Assembly: GCA_028868825.1 (NCBI GenBank)
Contig: JAGWTU010000005.1
Span: 62,001-126,000 of the forward strand
DNA length: 64,000 nt
Reading direction: 5' to 3'
From: Burkholderiales bacterium
GTDB taxonomy: Bacteria; Pseudomonadota; Gammaproteobacteria; Burkholderiales; Burkholderiaceae_C
Position numbers and translations under genes: made by a program. Below the pieces are notes generated by a model. The model worked only from the letters and a program-made list of their open reading frames with translations, ran no database searches and was not told the DNA's origin. Of the stretch, positions 56,072 to 64,000 are shown one piece after another. The number at the start of each line of letters is the position of its first letter. The first letter of the stretch is position 1.

Positions 56072-57481
56072 TCAGGACCGCAACAGCCAGACGCAGGCAC
56101 GCAGACCGCGGCCTTCGGTCGCCGCCTGCAGCGACAGGCGCCCGCCCAGCAGCGCGACGTAGCGCGCGACGATGGCCAGGCCGAGCCCCGCGCCCGAGCC
56201 CTGCTGCACGCCCGATGCTCCCTGCTCCCAGCGCGCGAGCACGCGCTGGCGCTGCGCCTCGTCCATGCCGGGTCCGTTGTCGGTGACGGTGAGCAGCAGC
56301 TCGGCGCCCTGCGGCTCGGCATGCACGGTCACATGCGGCTTCACGCCGGCCTCGCGCGGCCGGCCGTAGCGCAGCGCGTTGTCGATCAGATTGCCGAGCA
56401 CCCCTTCGACGAGGGCGGCGGTGCCGATGGCGTGGATCGGCTCGTCGATGCCCTCGGCACCGAGGTCGACGCCGGCCGCATCGGCGCGCGGCAGCAGGCG
56501 CAGCAGCAGGTCGCGCAGCACGGCATCGATCGCCACAGGCGCGAGCTGCAGGCTCTCGCGCGCCTCGTCGGCCAGCGCCAGCGCCAGCAGCTGGTCGACG
56601 AGGTGGCTGGCCCGAGCCTCGCTCGCGACGATGCTGCGCAGCTGCGCCGCCCAGGCCGCCGGATCCTTCTGCGCCAGGCCGTATTCGGCCAGCGAGCGGA
56701 TGCCGGCCAGCGGCGTGCGCAGCTCGTGGGCGACGTTGCCGGCGAACTCGCGCTGCGCCGTGACGCCGGCGTCGATGCGCGCCATCAGCGCGTTGAAGGC
56801 GTCGGCCAGATGGGCGATGTCGCGCGAGCGCGGCTCGAGGTCCACCGGCGTGAGGTCGTTGGTGTCGCGCTGCTCGAGCGCCTCCTCGAGCCGCGCCAGC
56901 GGCGCCAGCTCGGTGCCGATCGAGCGCCGCAGCCACAGCCCCAGCAGCAGCAGCAGCAGCGCCTGCGGTGCCACGGAGGCCAGCAGCAGTTGCTCGGCCA
57001 GCGCCGAGCGGCTGTTCGTCGTCTCGGCCACGATGACCGTGTGCGGCGCCGGCTGGTCGCGCCGCAACGTCACCAGGCGCAGGTCGTGGCCGCGGTAATG
57101 GCGGTCTTCGAAGCCGTAGCGTTCGCCGCGATCGCCGGCGCCGACCGCGCGCGGCACGAGGTCGCCCTGGCCCGCCATCAGCCGCCCCTGACCGTCGAGG
57201 ACCGCGAAGTAGACCGTCTCGTTGGGGTCGAACAGCACGGCGCCGAGTTCGCGCGGCGTCAGCTGCGAGCGCAGGCCATCGCGGTCGAGCGCGACATTGG
57301 CGGCAATCGCGTAGGCGTCGTCGACGAGCGTGCGGTCGAACGCCTTGCGCGTGTAGACATAGGCCACCGCCGTCGTCACGACGCTGCCCAGCAGCCAGGT
57401 CAGCGCCAGCGGCGCGATGACGCGCCATGACATGCGCCGGCGCAGCGACGGCAGGAGATCGTCGTCGGAACCCGAATTCAT
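56072..57481 (-). CDS. Sensor histidine kinase (TctE/QseC-like)
   Basis: 469-residue two-helix membrane kinase. Membrane segments at about 20-42 and 165-185 flank a periplasmic sensor of about 120 residues; HAMP follows, then GNVAHELRTPLAGI (H-box), NLIDNALRYGR (N-box), DNGPGMD and GSGAGLGLAIV. The nucleotide-binding site is intact. Coupled to the response regulator gene 12 bases upstream. Signal unknown. Confidence 0.92.
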   Translation of the reverse strand: MNSGSDDDLLPSLRRRMSWRVIAPLALTWLLGSVVTTAVAYVYTRKAFDRTLVDDAYAIAANVALDRDGLRSQLTPRELGAVLFDPNETVYFAVLDGQGRLMAGQGDLVPRAVGAGDRGERYGFEDRHYRGHDLRLVTLRRDQPAPHTVIVAETTNSRSALAEQLLLASVAPQALLLLLLGLWLRRSIGTELAPLARLEEALEQRDTNDLTPVDLEPRSRDIAHLADAFNALMARIDAGVTAQREFAGNVAHELRTPLAGIRSLAEYGLAQKDPAAWAAQLRSIVASEARASHLVDQLLALALADEARESLQLAPVAIDAVLRDLLLRLLPRADAAGVDLGAEGIDEPIHAIGTAALVEGVLGNLIDNALRYGRPREAGVKPHVTVHAEPQGAELLLTVTDNGPGMDEAQRQRVLARWEQGASGVQQGSGAGLGLAIVARYVALLGGRLSLQAATEGRGLRACVWLLRS

Positions 57482-57493
57482 CGCCGCCGGGCT

Positions 57494-58165
57494 TCAGGCA
57501 TCGGTCTGGCCTTCGATGAGATAGCCCAGACCGCGCAGCGTGCGGATGCCGGCGCCGCTGCCCTGCAGCTTGCGCCGCAGGCGCGAGACGAAGGTCTCGA
57601 GCGCGTTGTCGCCGAGCGCGTCGTCGAAACCCGAAAGCTTGTCGGCCAGCGCGCGCTTGTTGACGACGCGGCCGGGCGGGGTCATGAGCTCGTAGAGGAC
57701 CTCGAACTCGCGCGCCGGCAGCTCGAGCTCGGCGCCGCCGAGGTAGAAGCGACGTGCGTGGCGGTCGAGCAGCAGCGCGCCGACCTCGACGCGGTCGTCG
57801 GCACCCTGGGCGCGCCGCACCAGCGCGCGCAGCCGCGCCTCGACCTCGGCGAGGTCGAAGGGCTTGCCCAGATAGTCGTCGGCGCCGGCGTCGAGCCCGG
57901 CGATGCGCTCCTCGGTGCGGTTGCGCGCCGTCAGCACCAGCACCGGCGTGCGGTCGCCGCGGCCGCGCGCGTCGCGCAGCACGGCCTGGCCGTTGCCGTC
58001 GGGCAGGTTGAGGTCGAGCAGCACCGCGTCCACCGGTTGCACGCGCCAGAGGTGGCGCGCCTCGGCGGCGGTCGCGGCGACGTCGACGCGATGGCCGGCA
58101 TCGCCGAGGCTGCGCTGCATCACGTCGCGCAGCACGGCGTCGTCCTCTACGAGCAGAAACCGCAT
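57494..58165 (-). CDS. OmpR/PhoB-family response regulator
   Basis: 223-residue regulator. Receiver (1-115) with LLVEDDAVL, phospho-acceptor in LLDLNLPDGNG (about Asp 51) and Lys in YLGKPF; C-terminal winged helix (about 125-220) with LTPPGRVVNKRALADKL-like text and FVSRLRRKL...IRTLRGLGYLI. Two GGTCAGG direct repeats lie right before the ATG. Divergent from the leader/hydrolase/ACP/ketoacyl-synthase operon, its probable target. Confidence 0.93.
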   Translation of the reverse strand: MRFLLVEDDAVLRDVMQRSLGDAGHRVDVAATAAEARHLWRVQPVDAVLLDLNLPDGNGQAVLRDARGRGDRTPVLVLTARNRTEERIAGLDAGADDYLGKPFDLAEVEARLRALVRRAQGADDRVEVGALLLDRHARRFYLGGAELELPAREFEVLYELMTPPGRVVNKRALADKLSGFDDALGDNALETFVSRLRRKLQGSGAGIRTLRGLGYLIEGQTDA

Positions 58166-58183
58166 GGTCAGGTGGTGGTCAGG
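58166..58183. promoter_or_regulatory. Direct repeats typical of an OmpR-family site
   Basis: Two GGTCAGG copies (58166-58172, 58177-58183) with 11-bp period; a third copy at 58225-58231. OmpR-type regulators bind such tandem sites. Likely autoregulatory. Confidence 0.5.
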
Positions 58184-58316
58184 CGCGGCGGGCGATAAAG
58201 CGGCCGGAGCATACGCCAGGCCCCGGTCAGGCCATGCCCGCCTCGGGGATGGAACCCGCGGCGGCCGCTCGCCTGTCAACCGCGGGCGGTGCGGCCGCGT
58301 GTAAGGAGACGCCCCC

Positions 58317-58352
58317 ATGATCAGATCCCAGGCCGCGGCCCGGCCGACGTGA
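58317..58352 (+). CDS. 11-codon leader ORF coupled to the hydrolase gene
   Basis: MIRSQAAARPT, preceded by a perfect AAGGAG 9 bases before its ATG. Its TGA overlaps the GTG start of the downstream hydrolase (GTGA), so ribosomes ending here could re-initiate on the hydrolase, which has no Shine-Dalgarno of its own. It holds no run of rare or like codons to suggest attenuation. Confidence 0.55.
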   Translation: MIRSQAAARPT

Positions 58353-59218
58353 ACCCGCCCCAAGTGACCACCCGTACCACCGCCTTGCTGCTGCATGGTC
58401 TGTGCAGCACCCCCGACGAACTGATGCCGGTGCAGACCGCGCTGGCCGATGCCGGTCACCGCGTGCTGCCGCTCGTCGTCCCGGGCTACTCGTTCGACCC
58501 CGCGCAGCAGGACCAGCACGCCAGCTCGTACCGGCTGTGGGTGCAGTTCGTCGCCCGCGAGGCGCGGCGCCAGCATGGCCTGGGACAGCGCGTGGTCCTC
58601 GTCGGCATCTCGGCTGGCGCGACGCTGGCGCTGGCGGCGACGGCGCATTGCGCCGACGTCATCGACGGTCTGGTACTGATGTCGACGACGCTGCATTACG
58701 ATGGCTGGGCCATCCCGTCCTACCATTTCCTGATGCCGATCGCGCTCTACACCCCGCTGGGCCGTTTCTGGACATACAAGGAACGTCCGCCCTACGGCGT
58801 CAAGAACCCGCGCGTGAGGCGCTGGATCGAGCGCGAACTGGCGGCGCGCCGCGTCTCGCGCGCCGGCGCCGCGGTCATCGGCGTGCCGCACCTGCGCGAG
58901 CACGACCGCATGCGCCGCCTCGTGCGGCGCCAGCTCGGCGCCCTGCACTGCCCGCCCGTGCTGGCCCTGCATGCCCATGACGACGAGGTCGCCAGCCCGA
59001 CCAACGTGGCCCTGCTCGAGCGCCGCCTGCAGGCGCCGTCCTTCCGCGCTGTGATGCTTCCGAACAGCCATCACATGATCACCATCGATAATGACCGCTT
59101 GCAGGTGGTCGCCGAAACGCTGCGCTTCGTTGACGCCGTAGCGACCGCCAACCCTGGCGGACGCCCCACGCACGCCCGCGGAGACCTCGAACATGCCTAC
59201 GCCATCCCCAACGTTTGA
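58349..59218 (+). CDS. Alpha/beta hydrolase (carboxylesterase/thioesterase-like)
   Basis: 289-residue alpha/beta hydrolase. Oxyanion region LLLHGLCSTPDEL, nucleophile elbow GISAG (Ser about 89), acid in ALHAHDDEV and His in LPNSHHMITID complete the Ser-Asp-His triad. The fold resembles monoacylglycerol lipase/carboxylesterase types. GTG start chosen by the overlap with the leader ORF. Cotranscribed with an acyl carrier protein and a ketoacyl synthase, so a thioesterase or acyl-ester hydrolase acting on the ACP product is plausible. Its end overlaps the ACP gene by 26 bases. Confidence 0.87.
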   Translation: MNPPQVTTRTTALLLHGLCSTPDELMPVQTALADAGHRVLPLVVPGYSFDPAQQDQHASSYRLWVQFVAREARRQHGLGQRVVLVGISAGATLALAATAHCADVIDGLVLMSTTLHYDGWAIPSYHFLMPIALYTPLGRFWTYKERPPYGVKNPRVRRWIERELAARRVSRAGAAVIGVPHLREHDRMRRLVRRQLGALHCPPVLALHAHDDEVASPTNVALLERRLQAPSFRAVMLPNSHHMITIDNDRLQVVAETLRFVDAVATANPGGRPTHARGDLEHAYAIPNV

Positions 59219-59468
59219 CGCCATCGTGACGGTCCTGACCGACCAGTTCCATGTCGAGCGCGACCTGATCACTCCCGAGGCGCCGCTGGCCAAACTGGGG
59301 CTGGACTCGTTGTCGCTGATGGAATTCGTGTTCGCGATCGAGGACCACTTCACGCTGCGCATCCCCGAGGACAAGCTCGACCCGCGCCAGGCCGATCTGA
59401 CGCTGGGCGACCTCTGCAGCGCCCTCGACGAGGCCTTGGCGCAACGCGCCAGCACGCCGGCGCACTGA
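59193..59468 (+). CDS. Acyl carrier protein
   Basis: 91-residue ACP. The phosphopantetheine site is GLDSLSLME (Ser about 39) with the surrounding helix-2 acidic face. It is not the housekeeping AcpP, whose motif is GADSLDTVE and which lies with fab genes. GGAG precedes the ATG inside the hydrolase gene. Carries acyl chains for the neighbouring ketoacyl synthase. Confidence 0.92.
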   Translation: MPTPSPTFDAIVTVLTDQFHVERDLITPEAPLAKLGLDSLSLMEFVFAIEDHFTLRIPEDKLDPRQADLTLGDLCSALDEALAQRASTPAH

Positions 59469-59487
59469 AGCCGCGCCGACGCCGCCG

Positions 59488-60720
59488 ATGACCGAGGTCT
59501 GCATCACCGGGTACGGTGTCGTCTCGCCGTTGGGCGACGCCATCGATCGCTTCGACACCGCACTCTTCGAGGGCCGCTCGGCGATCCGCGGCGAGTTGCT
59601 CGAAGTCGCCGGCCAGGACCCCTGCTGGTTGCCGCTGGCGCGCTGCGAGTTCGATGCCGGCAGGGTGCGCGCACCCTCGAAACTGCCGCTGGACCGCGGC
59701 AGCGCGATGGCGCTGGCGGCCGCCGAATCGGCCGCCGCCGCCGCCACATTGAACGCCGACAGCGTCGACCCGCTGCGACTGGCCGTCTACTGGGGCAGCG
59801 GCATGGGCGGCGCGTCGACCTTCGACGCCAACTGCCGCGCCCTCTACGCCGACCACCGGCGGATGCGCCCGACCAGCGTCGTCACCGGCATGCCCAACGC
59901 GCCGCTGGCCGAACTGGCACTGCGCTTCGGCGCGCGCGCCGCGGCGCTGGGCTATGCCTGCGCCTGCGCCTCGGCGGCCGTGGCGATCGGCGAGGGCCTG
60001 CGCGCCGTGCGCGAGGGCCGCGTCGATGTCGCCATCGTCGGCGGCAGCGAGGCGCTGATCTCGCCCGGCGTCATGCTGGCCTGGCAGGCGATGCGCGTGC
60101 TCGCGCCGGTGGCCGCCGGCGGCGCCGGCGCCGATGCCGCCTGCCGCCCCTTCGGCGCCGACCGCAACGGCTTTGCGCTCGGCGAGGGCGCGGCGGCGCT
60201 GGTGCTCGAATCGGCTGCCCACGCCCGCTCGCGGGGTGCGACATGGCGCAGCCGCCTGGCCGGCTACGCGACGAATTGCGACGCCCGCCACATCACCCAG
60301 CCCGACCCCGAGGGCCAGCAGCGGGCGATGGCCGACGCACTGCGCGACGCCGGCCTGAGCGCCGCCGACATCGGCCACGTCAACGCCCATGGCACGGCGA
60401 CGCAGGCCGGCGACGCGGCCGAGGCCGAGTCGCTGCGGCGCCTGTTCACCGGCAACGCAGCACCCGCGGTCAGCGGCACCAAGGCCATCGTCGGCCATCT
60501 GCTGGGTGCCGGCGGCGCGCTCGAGCTGGTGGCGACGCTGCGCGCGCTCGAGCGCCGGCTGGCGCCGCCGACCGGCGCCGTCGACCGCGTCGACCCGGCG
60601 TTCGAGATCGACCTCGTGCGCGGCGGTGCACGCGAGCTGCCGGCGCTGCGCCATGCGATGAGCAATTCCTTCGCCTTCGGCGGCACGAACGCGGTGCTGA
60701 TCGCGTCGGCGGCCGACTGA
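59488..60720 (+). CDS. Beta-ketoacyl-ACP synthase (FabF-like)
   Basis: 410-residue condensing enzyme. Start VCITGYGVVSPLG, active-site Cys in GYACACASAAVAIGEG (about 156), His in NAHGTATQAGD and second His in GTKAIVGHLLGAGGALE, and the C-terminal NSFAFGGTNAVL. Complete triad, so a functional Claisen condensing enzyme. Starts 19 bases after the ACP gene. Confidence 0.93.
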   Translation: MTEVCITGYGVVSPLGDAIDRFDTALFEGRSAIRGELLEVAGQDPCWLPLARCEFDAGRVRAPSKLPLDRGSAMALAAAESAAAAATLNADSVDPLRLAVYWGSGMGGASTFDANCRALYADHRRMRPTSVVTGMPNAPLAELALRFGARAAALGYACACASAAVAIGEGLRAVREGRVDVAIVGGSEALISPGVMLAWQAMRVLAPVAAGGAGADAACRPFGADRNGFALGEGAAALVLESAAHARSRGATWRSRLAGYATNCDARHITQPDPEGQQRAMADALRDAGLSAADIGHVNAHGTATQAGDAAEAESLRRLFTGNAAPAVSGTKAIVGHLLGAGGALELVATLRALERRLAPPTGAVDRVDPAFEIDLVRGGARELPALRHAMSNSFAFGGTNAVLIASAAD

Positions 60721-60734
60721 CGGGCCGTCACGAC

Positions 60735-60756
60735 CGCGGCGGCCACGGCCGCCGCG
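60735..60756. terminator. Strong GC hairpin between ketoacyl synthase and lolA
   Basis: CGCGGCGGCC-AC-GGCCGCCGCG, perfect 10-bp inverted repeat in the 48-base gap between the two convergent genes. Likely bidirectional terminator or attenuation of read-through. Confidence 0.55.
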
Positions 60757-60768
60757 ATGGCCGCTCGC

Positions 60769-61386
60769 CTACTGCTCGACGACGTCGGCGCCCGCCGGGG
60801 GGTGGTATTCGAAGCGCGCTGCGTCCATCGACGGATTCGCCTCGAAGCCGCTGAACGTGAGCTGCGAACGCTGGCCGAAGCTGTCGACGATCTCGACGAC
60901 GGCGGGCACGGCGCCTTTGAAGCCGATGCGCATCGACTTGAACGGCCCGTCCTTGGCCTTGGGCGTGGCCAGCACCCAGTTCAAGCCGCCGTCGCCGGCC
61001 TGGTCGGCGAGGTCGAAATCGGCGTCGAGCGAGCCGCCGGCGAGCAGCGCCGCGGGCGTCGAACCCAGGGCCTGGCCGATGCGCCGCGAGCTGACCTGGT
61101 TGAGGTCGGCGTCGTAGATCCAGACCTTCGTGCCGTCGGCGACGATGAGCTGCTCGAAGGGCTTGAGGTACTGGAAGCGGAAGCGGTTGGGTCGCATGAA
61201 CTCGAACTCGCCGCTCGAGGTCTTGCGGCGCGCGCCGTCGGTCGAGGTCACGACCTGGGTGAACGCCGCGCGGCCGGTCTTCACGTCACGCACGAAGGCG
61301 CGCAACTGCTCGACCGCGTCGGCATGGGCGGCACCGGCCGCCAAGGCAGCGGTCAAGGCCGCCAGGATCAGGAAGTTACGCCGCAT
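60769..61386 (-). CDS. lolA: Outer-membrane lipoprotein carrier protein LolA
   Basis: 205-residue periplasmic chaperone that ferries lipoproteins to LolB. Signal peptide 1-22 (MRRNFLILAALTAALAAGAAHA); mature part has the half-barrel pattern with GEFEFMRPNRFRFQYLKPFEQLIVADG and GLNWVLATPK. Start at 61386 has GAGGG 5 bases upstream; 61398 overlaps the ftsK stop (ATGA) and is the alternative. Follows ftsK as in other Burkholderiales. Confidence 0.94.
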   Translation of the reverse strand: MRRNFLILAALTAALAAGAAHADAVEQLRAFVRDVKTGRAAFTQVVTSTDGARRKTSSGEFEFMRPNRFRFQYLKPFEQLIVADGTKVWIYDADLNQVSSRRIGQALGSTPAALLAGGSLDADFDLADQAGDGGLNWVLATPKAKDGPFKSMRIGFKGAVPAVVEIVDSFGQRSQLTFSGFEANPSMDAARFEYHPPAGADVVEQ

Positions 61387-61394
61387 GGAAGCCC

Positions 61395-63725
61395 TCATTC
61401 GTCGCGCTTGGGGACGATGATCTCGCGATTGCCGTTGTGCCCCATCGCCGTGACCAGCCCTGACTGCTCCATCTGCTCGAGCAGCCGCGCGGCGCGGTTG
61501 TAGCCGATGCGCAGGTGGCGCTGGACGAGCGAGATCGAAGCGCGCCGGTGCTGCAGCACGACCTCGACCGCCTGGTCGTAGAGCGCGTCCGCCTCGCCAC
61601 CGCCGCTGCCGGCCGCAGCGCCATCACCGGCCGGCGCGTCGCCGTCGAGGATGCCGCCTTCGAGGATGCCTTCGATGTAATTCGGTTCTCCCTGGGTGCG
61701 CAGATACTCCACAACGCGGTGCACCTCCTCGTCGCTGACAAAGGCGCCGTGCACGCGCACCGGCAGCCCGGTGCCGGGCGCGAGATAGAGCATGTCGCCC
61801 TGGCCGAGCAGCGCCTCGGCGCCCATCTGGTCGAGGATGGTGCGGCTGTCGATCTTGCTGCTGACCTGGAAGCTCAGGCGCGTCGGGATGTTGGCCTTGA
61901 TGAGACCGGTGATGACGTCGACGCTGGGCCGCTGGGTCGCCAGGATGAGGTGGATGCCGGCGGCGCGCGCCTTCTGCGCCAGCCGCGCGATCAGCTCCTC
62001 GATCTTCTTGCCGACGACCATCATCAGGTCGGCGAGCTCGTCGATGACGACGACGACATGCGGCAGCCGCTCGAGCGGCTCGGGCGCCTCGGGTGTGAGG
62101 CTGAAGGGGTTGGGCAGCTTGGCGCCGCGCTCGCTCGCCTCGTCGATCTTCTTGTTGTAGCCGGCGAGGTTGCGCACGCCGAGCTTGCTCATCAGCTTGT
62201 AGCGCCGCTCCATCTCGCCGACGCACCAGTTCAGCGCGTTGGCGGCCTGCTTCATGTCGGTGACGACGGGCGCGAGCAGATGCGGGATGCCCTCGTAGAC
62301 GCTCATCTCGAGCATCTTCGGGTCGATCAGGATCAGCCGCACGTCGCGCGCCTCGGCCTTGTAGAGCAGGCTCAGGATCATCGCGTTGATGCCCACGCTC
62401 TTGCCCGAACCGGTGGTGCCGGCGACCAGGCAATGCGGCATCTTCGCGAGGTCGGCGACGACGGGCTTGCCGACGATGTCCTTGCCCAGCCCCATCGTCA
62501 GCATCGAGGCCGAGTCGTTGTAGACCTCGCTGCCGAGGATCTCGGAGAGCTTGATCGTCTGGCGGCGCGCGTTCGGCAGCTCCAGCGCCATGTAGTTCTT
62601 GCCCGGGATGACCTCGACGACGCGGATGCTGACCAGCGAGAGCGAGCGTGCGAGGTCGCGCGCGAGGTTGACGACCTGCGCGCCCTTGACGCCGGTCGCC
62701 GGCTCGATCTCGTAGCGCGTGATCACCGGCCCGGGCGACGCGGCGACGACGCGCACCTCGACGCCGAAGTCCTTGAGCTTCTTCTCGATCAGCCGCGAGG
62801 TCATCTCGATCGACTCGGCCGTGACCGTCTCGGGGCGATTCGCCGCCGCGGCGTCGAGCAGGTCGACCTGCGGCAGCTTCGTATCGACGAGCTCGGCGAA
62901 GAGCGGCTTCTGGCGCTCCTTGGCGACGCGCGGCGACGGCGGCAGATCGAGCGGCGCGGCCGGCGCGATGACCACCGGGACATGCTCCTGGACCTCGTGG
63001 CGCTGCTCCTCGACGACCTGCTCGCGCTCGCGCGCGGCGAGCTCGCCCAGGCGCCGGTCCTCCTCGGCCTCGCGCTTGTCGTGGCGGCTCACGCGCAGGC
63101 GGTCGAGGCGCTCGCCGATCCAGTCGGCGCATTGCAGCCAGGAGAATCGCAGCGCGAGCGCCGATCCGACGACGAGCATCGCGATCCACAGCACGCCGGA
63201 ACCGGCGAAGCCGAGCCAGCGCATCGACAGCGGCCCCAGCGTGTAGCCGAGCACGCCGCCGGCATGGCCGGGCAGCGCCGCCTCCCAGCGATACAGCCTT
63301 GTCCATTCGAGCGCGCAGCTCGCCGCCAGCAGCGCCGCCAGGCCGGCCCAGAAGAGCCAGCGCGGATGGGCGGGCGGCGCCTCGGCCGCCGGCGGCGCCG
63401 GCCGGTTGCGCCGCAGCGCCAGCGCCAGCGCGGCGAGCCAGGCGCGCAGCCCCACCGGCACCAGCCACCAGGCCGACCAGCCGAAGAGGAACAGCGCCAT
63501 GTCCGAGATGCGCGCGCCGAGCACGCCGACCTTGTTGGCGACCGGCTCGCCATTGCCCGAGGTCGTGAAGGCCGCATCCGAGGCCTGGTGCGTGGCCATC
63601 GCGATGAAGAACAGCAGCCAGGCGATGGCGCCGGCCAGCAGCAGCGCCTGCTGGCGCCAGCGCGGCACGGACAACGGCGCGGAAGCGGCACCTTCGCCGC
63701 GCAAGGAACCGAGCGGAAAACTCAT
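61395..63725 (-). CDS. ftsK: DNA translocase FtsK
   Basis: 776-residue FtsK. Four N-terminal membrane helices (to about residue 190), a short acidic/glutamine linker, then the motor: [12 protein letters not shown], Walker [21 protein letters not shown], Walker [14 protein letters not shown] and [19 protein letters not shown]. The C-terminal gamma domain ([19 protein letters not shown]) reads KOPS sites. Couples division to chromosome segregation. CACAAT 7 bases before the ATG. Confidence 0.97.
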   Translation of the reverse strand: MSFPLGSLRGEGAASAPLSVPRWRQQALLLAGAIAWLLFFIAMATHQASDAAFTTSGNGEPVANKVGVLGARISDMALFLFGWSAWWLVPVGLRAWLAALALALRRNRPAPPAAEAPPAHPRWLFWAGLAALLAASCALEWTRLYRWEAALPGHAGGVLGYTLGPLSMRWLGFAGSGVLWIAMLVVGSALALRFSWLQCADWIGERLDRLRVSRHDKREAEEDRRLGELAAREREQVVEEQRHEVQEHVPVVIAPAAPLDLPPSPRVAKERQKPLFAELVDTKLPQVDLLDAAAANRPETVTAESIEMTSRLIEKKLKDFGVEVRVVAASPGPVITRYEIEPATGVKGAQVVNLARDLARSLSLVSIRVVEVIPGKNYMALELPNARRQTIKLSEILGSEVYNDSASMLTMGLGKDIVGKPVVADLAKMPHCLVAGTTGSGKSVGINAMILSLLYKAEARDVRLILIDPKMLEMSVYEGIPHLLAPVVTDMKQAANALNWCVGEMERRYKLMSKLGVRNLAGYNKKIDEASERGAKLPNPFSLTPEAPEPLERLPHVVVVIDELADLMMVVGKKIEELIARLAQKARAAGIHLILATQRPSVDVITGLIKANIPTRLSFQVSSKIDSRTILDQMGAEALLGQGDMLYLAPGTGLPVRVHGAFVSDEEVHRVVEYLRTQGEPNYIEGILEGGILDGDAPAGDGAAAGSGGGEADALYDQAVEVVLQHRRASISLVQRHLRIGYNRAARLLEQMEQSGLVTAMGHNGNREIIVPKRDE

Positions 63726-63732
63726 GAAGGGG

Positions 63733-63738
63733 ATTGTG
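63733..63738 (-). promoter_or_regulatory. -10-like element of ftsK, leaderless arrangement
   Basis: Minus-strand CACAAT, 7 bases, ATG at 63725. Confidence 0.4.
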
Positions 63739-63754
63739 GCCGATGGGCGGCCAC
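63736..63754. terminator. Hairpin downstream of the Crp/Fnr gene, upstream of ftsK
   Basis: GTGGCCG-ATGGG-CGGCCAC, perfect 7-bp arms, 12 bases after the Crp/Fnr stop and touching the ftsK -10. It may end the upstream transcript or act as an ftsK operator. Confidence 0.45.
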
Positions 63755-63765
63755 GACCCTCCGCA

Positions 63766-64000
63766 TCAATCTTGAGGCAGCCGCTCCTTGATCACCACCG
63801 ACCCGTTGTCCTGGGTCTCGATGACACCGCGCTCCTCGAGATCCTTCATCACGCGGCTGACCATCTCGCGCGAGGCGCCGACGACCTTGGCCATGTCCTG
63901 GCGGCTGACCTTGTGGCGGATGATCTTCGTGCCGTCGACGTCCTCGGCCATGTCGAGCAGCGTGCGCGCGACGCGGCCGTAGACATCGAGCAGCGCCAGC
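63766..64000 (-). CDS. Crp/Fnr-family transcriptional regulator, C-terminal part
   Basis: Only the C-terminal 78 residues are in the window; the frame is open through base 64000. It contains the HTH_Crp domain: [18 protein letters not shown], then [31 protein letters not shown], the recognition helix being [11 protein letters not shown], and the winged end [13 protein letters not shown]. The cAMP/effector-binding half is outside, so the ligand cannot be judged. Confidence 0.88.
   Translation of the reverse strand, partial: LALLDVYGRVARTLLDMAEDVDGTKIIRHKVSRQDMAKVVGASREMVSRVMKDLEERGVIETQDNGSVVIKERLPQD

Overview
The window is a stretch of very GC-rich chromosome from a betaproteobacterium, most likely order Burkholderiales (Rubrivivax/Leptothrix/Ideonella-like). 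The evidence is the set of lineage-typical proteins (DUF3460, DUF2782, a BPSS1780-type membrane protein, a Bug-type solute receptor, APH-type homoserine kinase, DUF3305/DUF3306 beside a formate dehydrogenase) and conserved neighbourhoods such as ftsK-lolA. Genes are densely packed, often with ATGA or GTGA start/stop overlaps. No insertion sequence, prophage, CRISPR array or rRNA was seen; the single RNA gene is a tRNA-Leu(CAA). No gene-free stretch exceeds 300 bases.

Layout. 1-6.8 kb: miscellaneous metabolism (FAH hydrolase, Yip1-type membrane protein, FAD dehydrogenase, a 55-residue basic protein, fused CoA-transferase, zinc metallopeptidase, dCTP deaminase). 6.9-26.2 kb: a formate dehydrogenase (FDH) island. 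It holds a tungstate-type ABC importer (tupBCA), cofactor genes (moeA, mobA, fdhD), a TAT-exported three-subunit FDH with small partner proteins, and a divergent operon of DUF3305, DUF3306, a large multi-[4Fe-4S] protein and a TorD-like chaperone. It also carries a ModE-like oxyanion-sensing regulator and a two-component pair whose response regulator is a degenerate NtrC-type protein. Together these could import the metal, build and insert the bis-MGD cofactor, export the enzyme and control it, feeding electrons from formate to the quinone pool.

26.2-51.1 kb: mainly core genes (apbC, metG, scpA, polA, thrB, uvrD, guaC, valS, galU, tusA, cysM, tRNA-Leu, a rhomboid protease, a ferredoxin-reductase-type protein, a Bug receptor). 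51.1-56.0 kb: branched-chain amino-acid-type ABC transporter genes livHMGF directly behind rarA. 56.1-60.7 kb: a module lying between rarA and lolA, made of an OmpR/sensor-kinase pair and, divergently, an 11-codon leader ORF, alpha/beta hydrolase, acyl carrier protein and ketoacyl synthase. 60.8-64 kb: lolA, ftsK and the C-terminal end of a Crp/Fnr regulator.

The most notable signals beyond gene content are: three tandem 11-bp repeats and a perfect palindrome in the FDH divergent promoter region; an NtrC-like regulator that has lost the sigma-54 contact loop and the Walker B glutamate; the lipid-type ACP/ketoacyl-synthase module; and a recurrent nANAAT-like hexamer ending 6-7 nt before the ATG of nine genes that mostly lack a clear Shine-Dalgarno sequence, which points to leaderless transcription. 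All functional calls rest on reading the sequence and on family knowledge; no database search was run.
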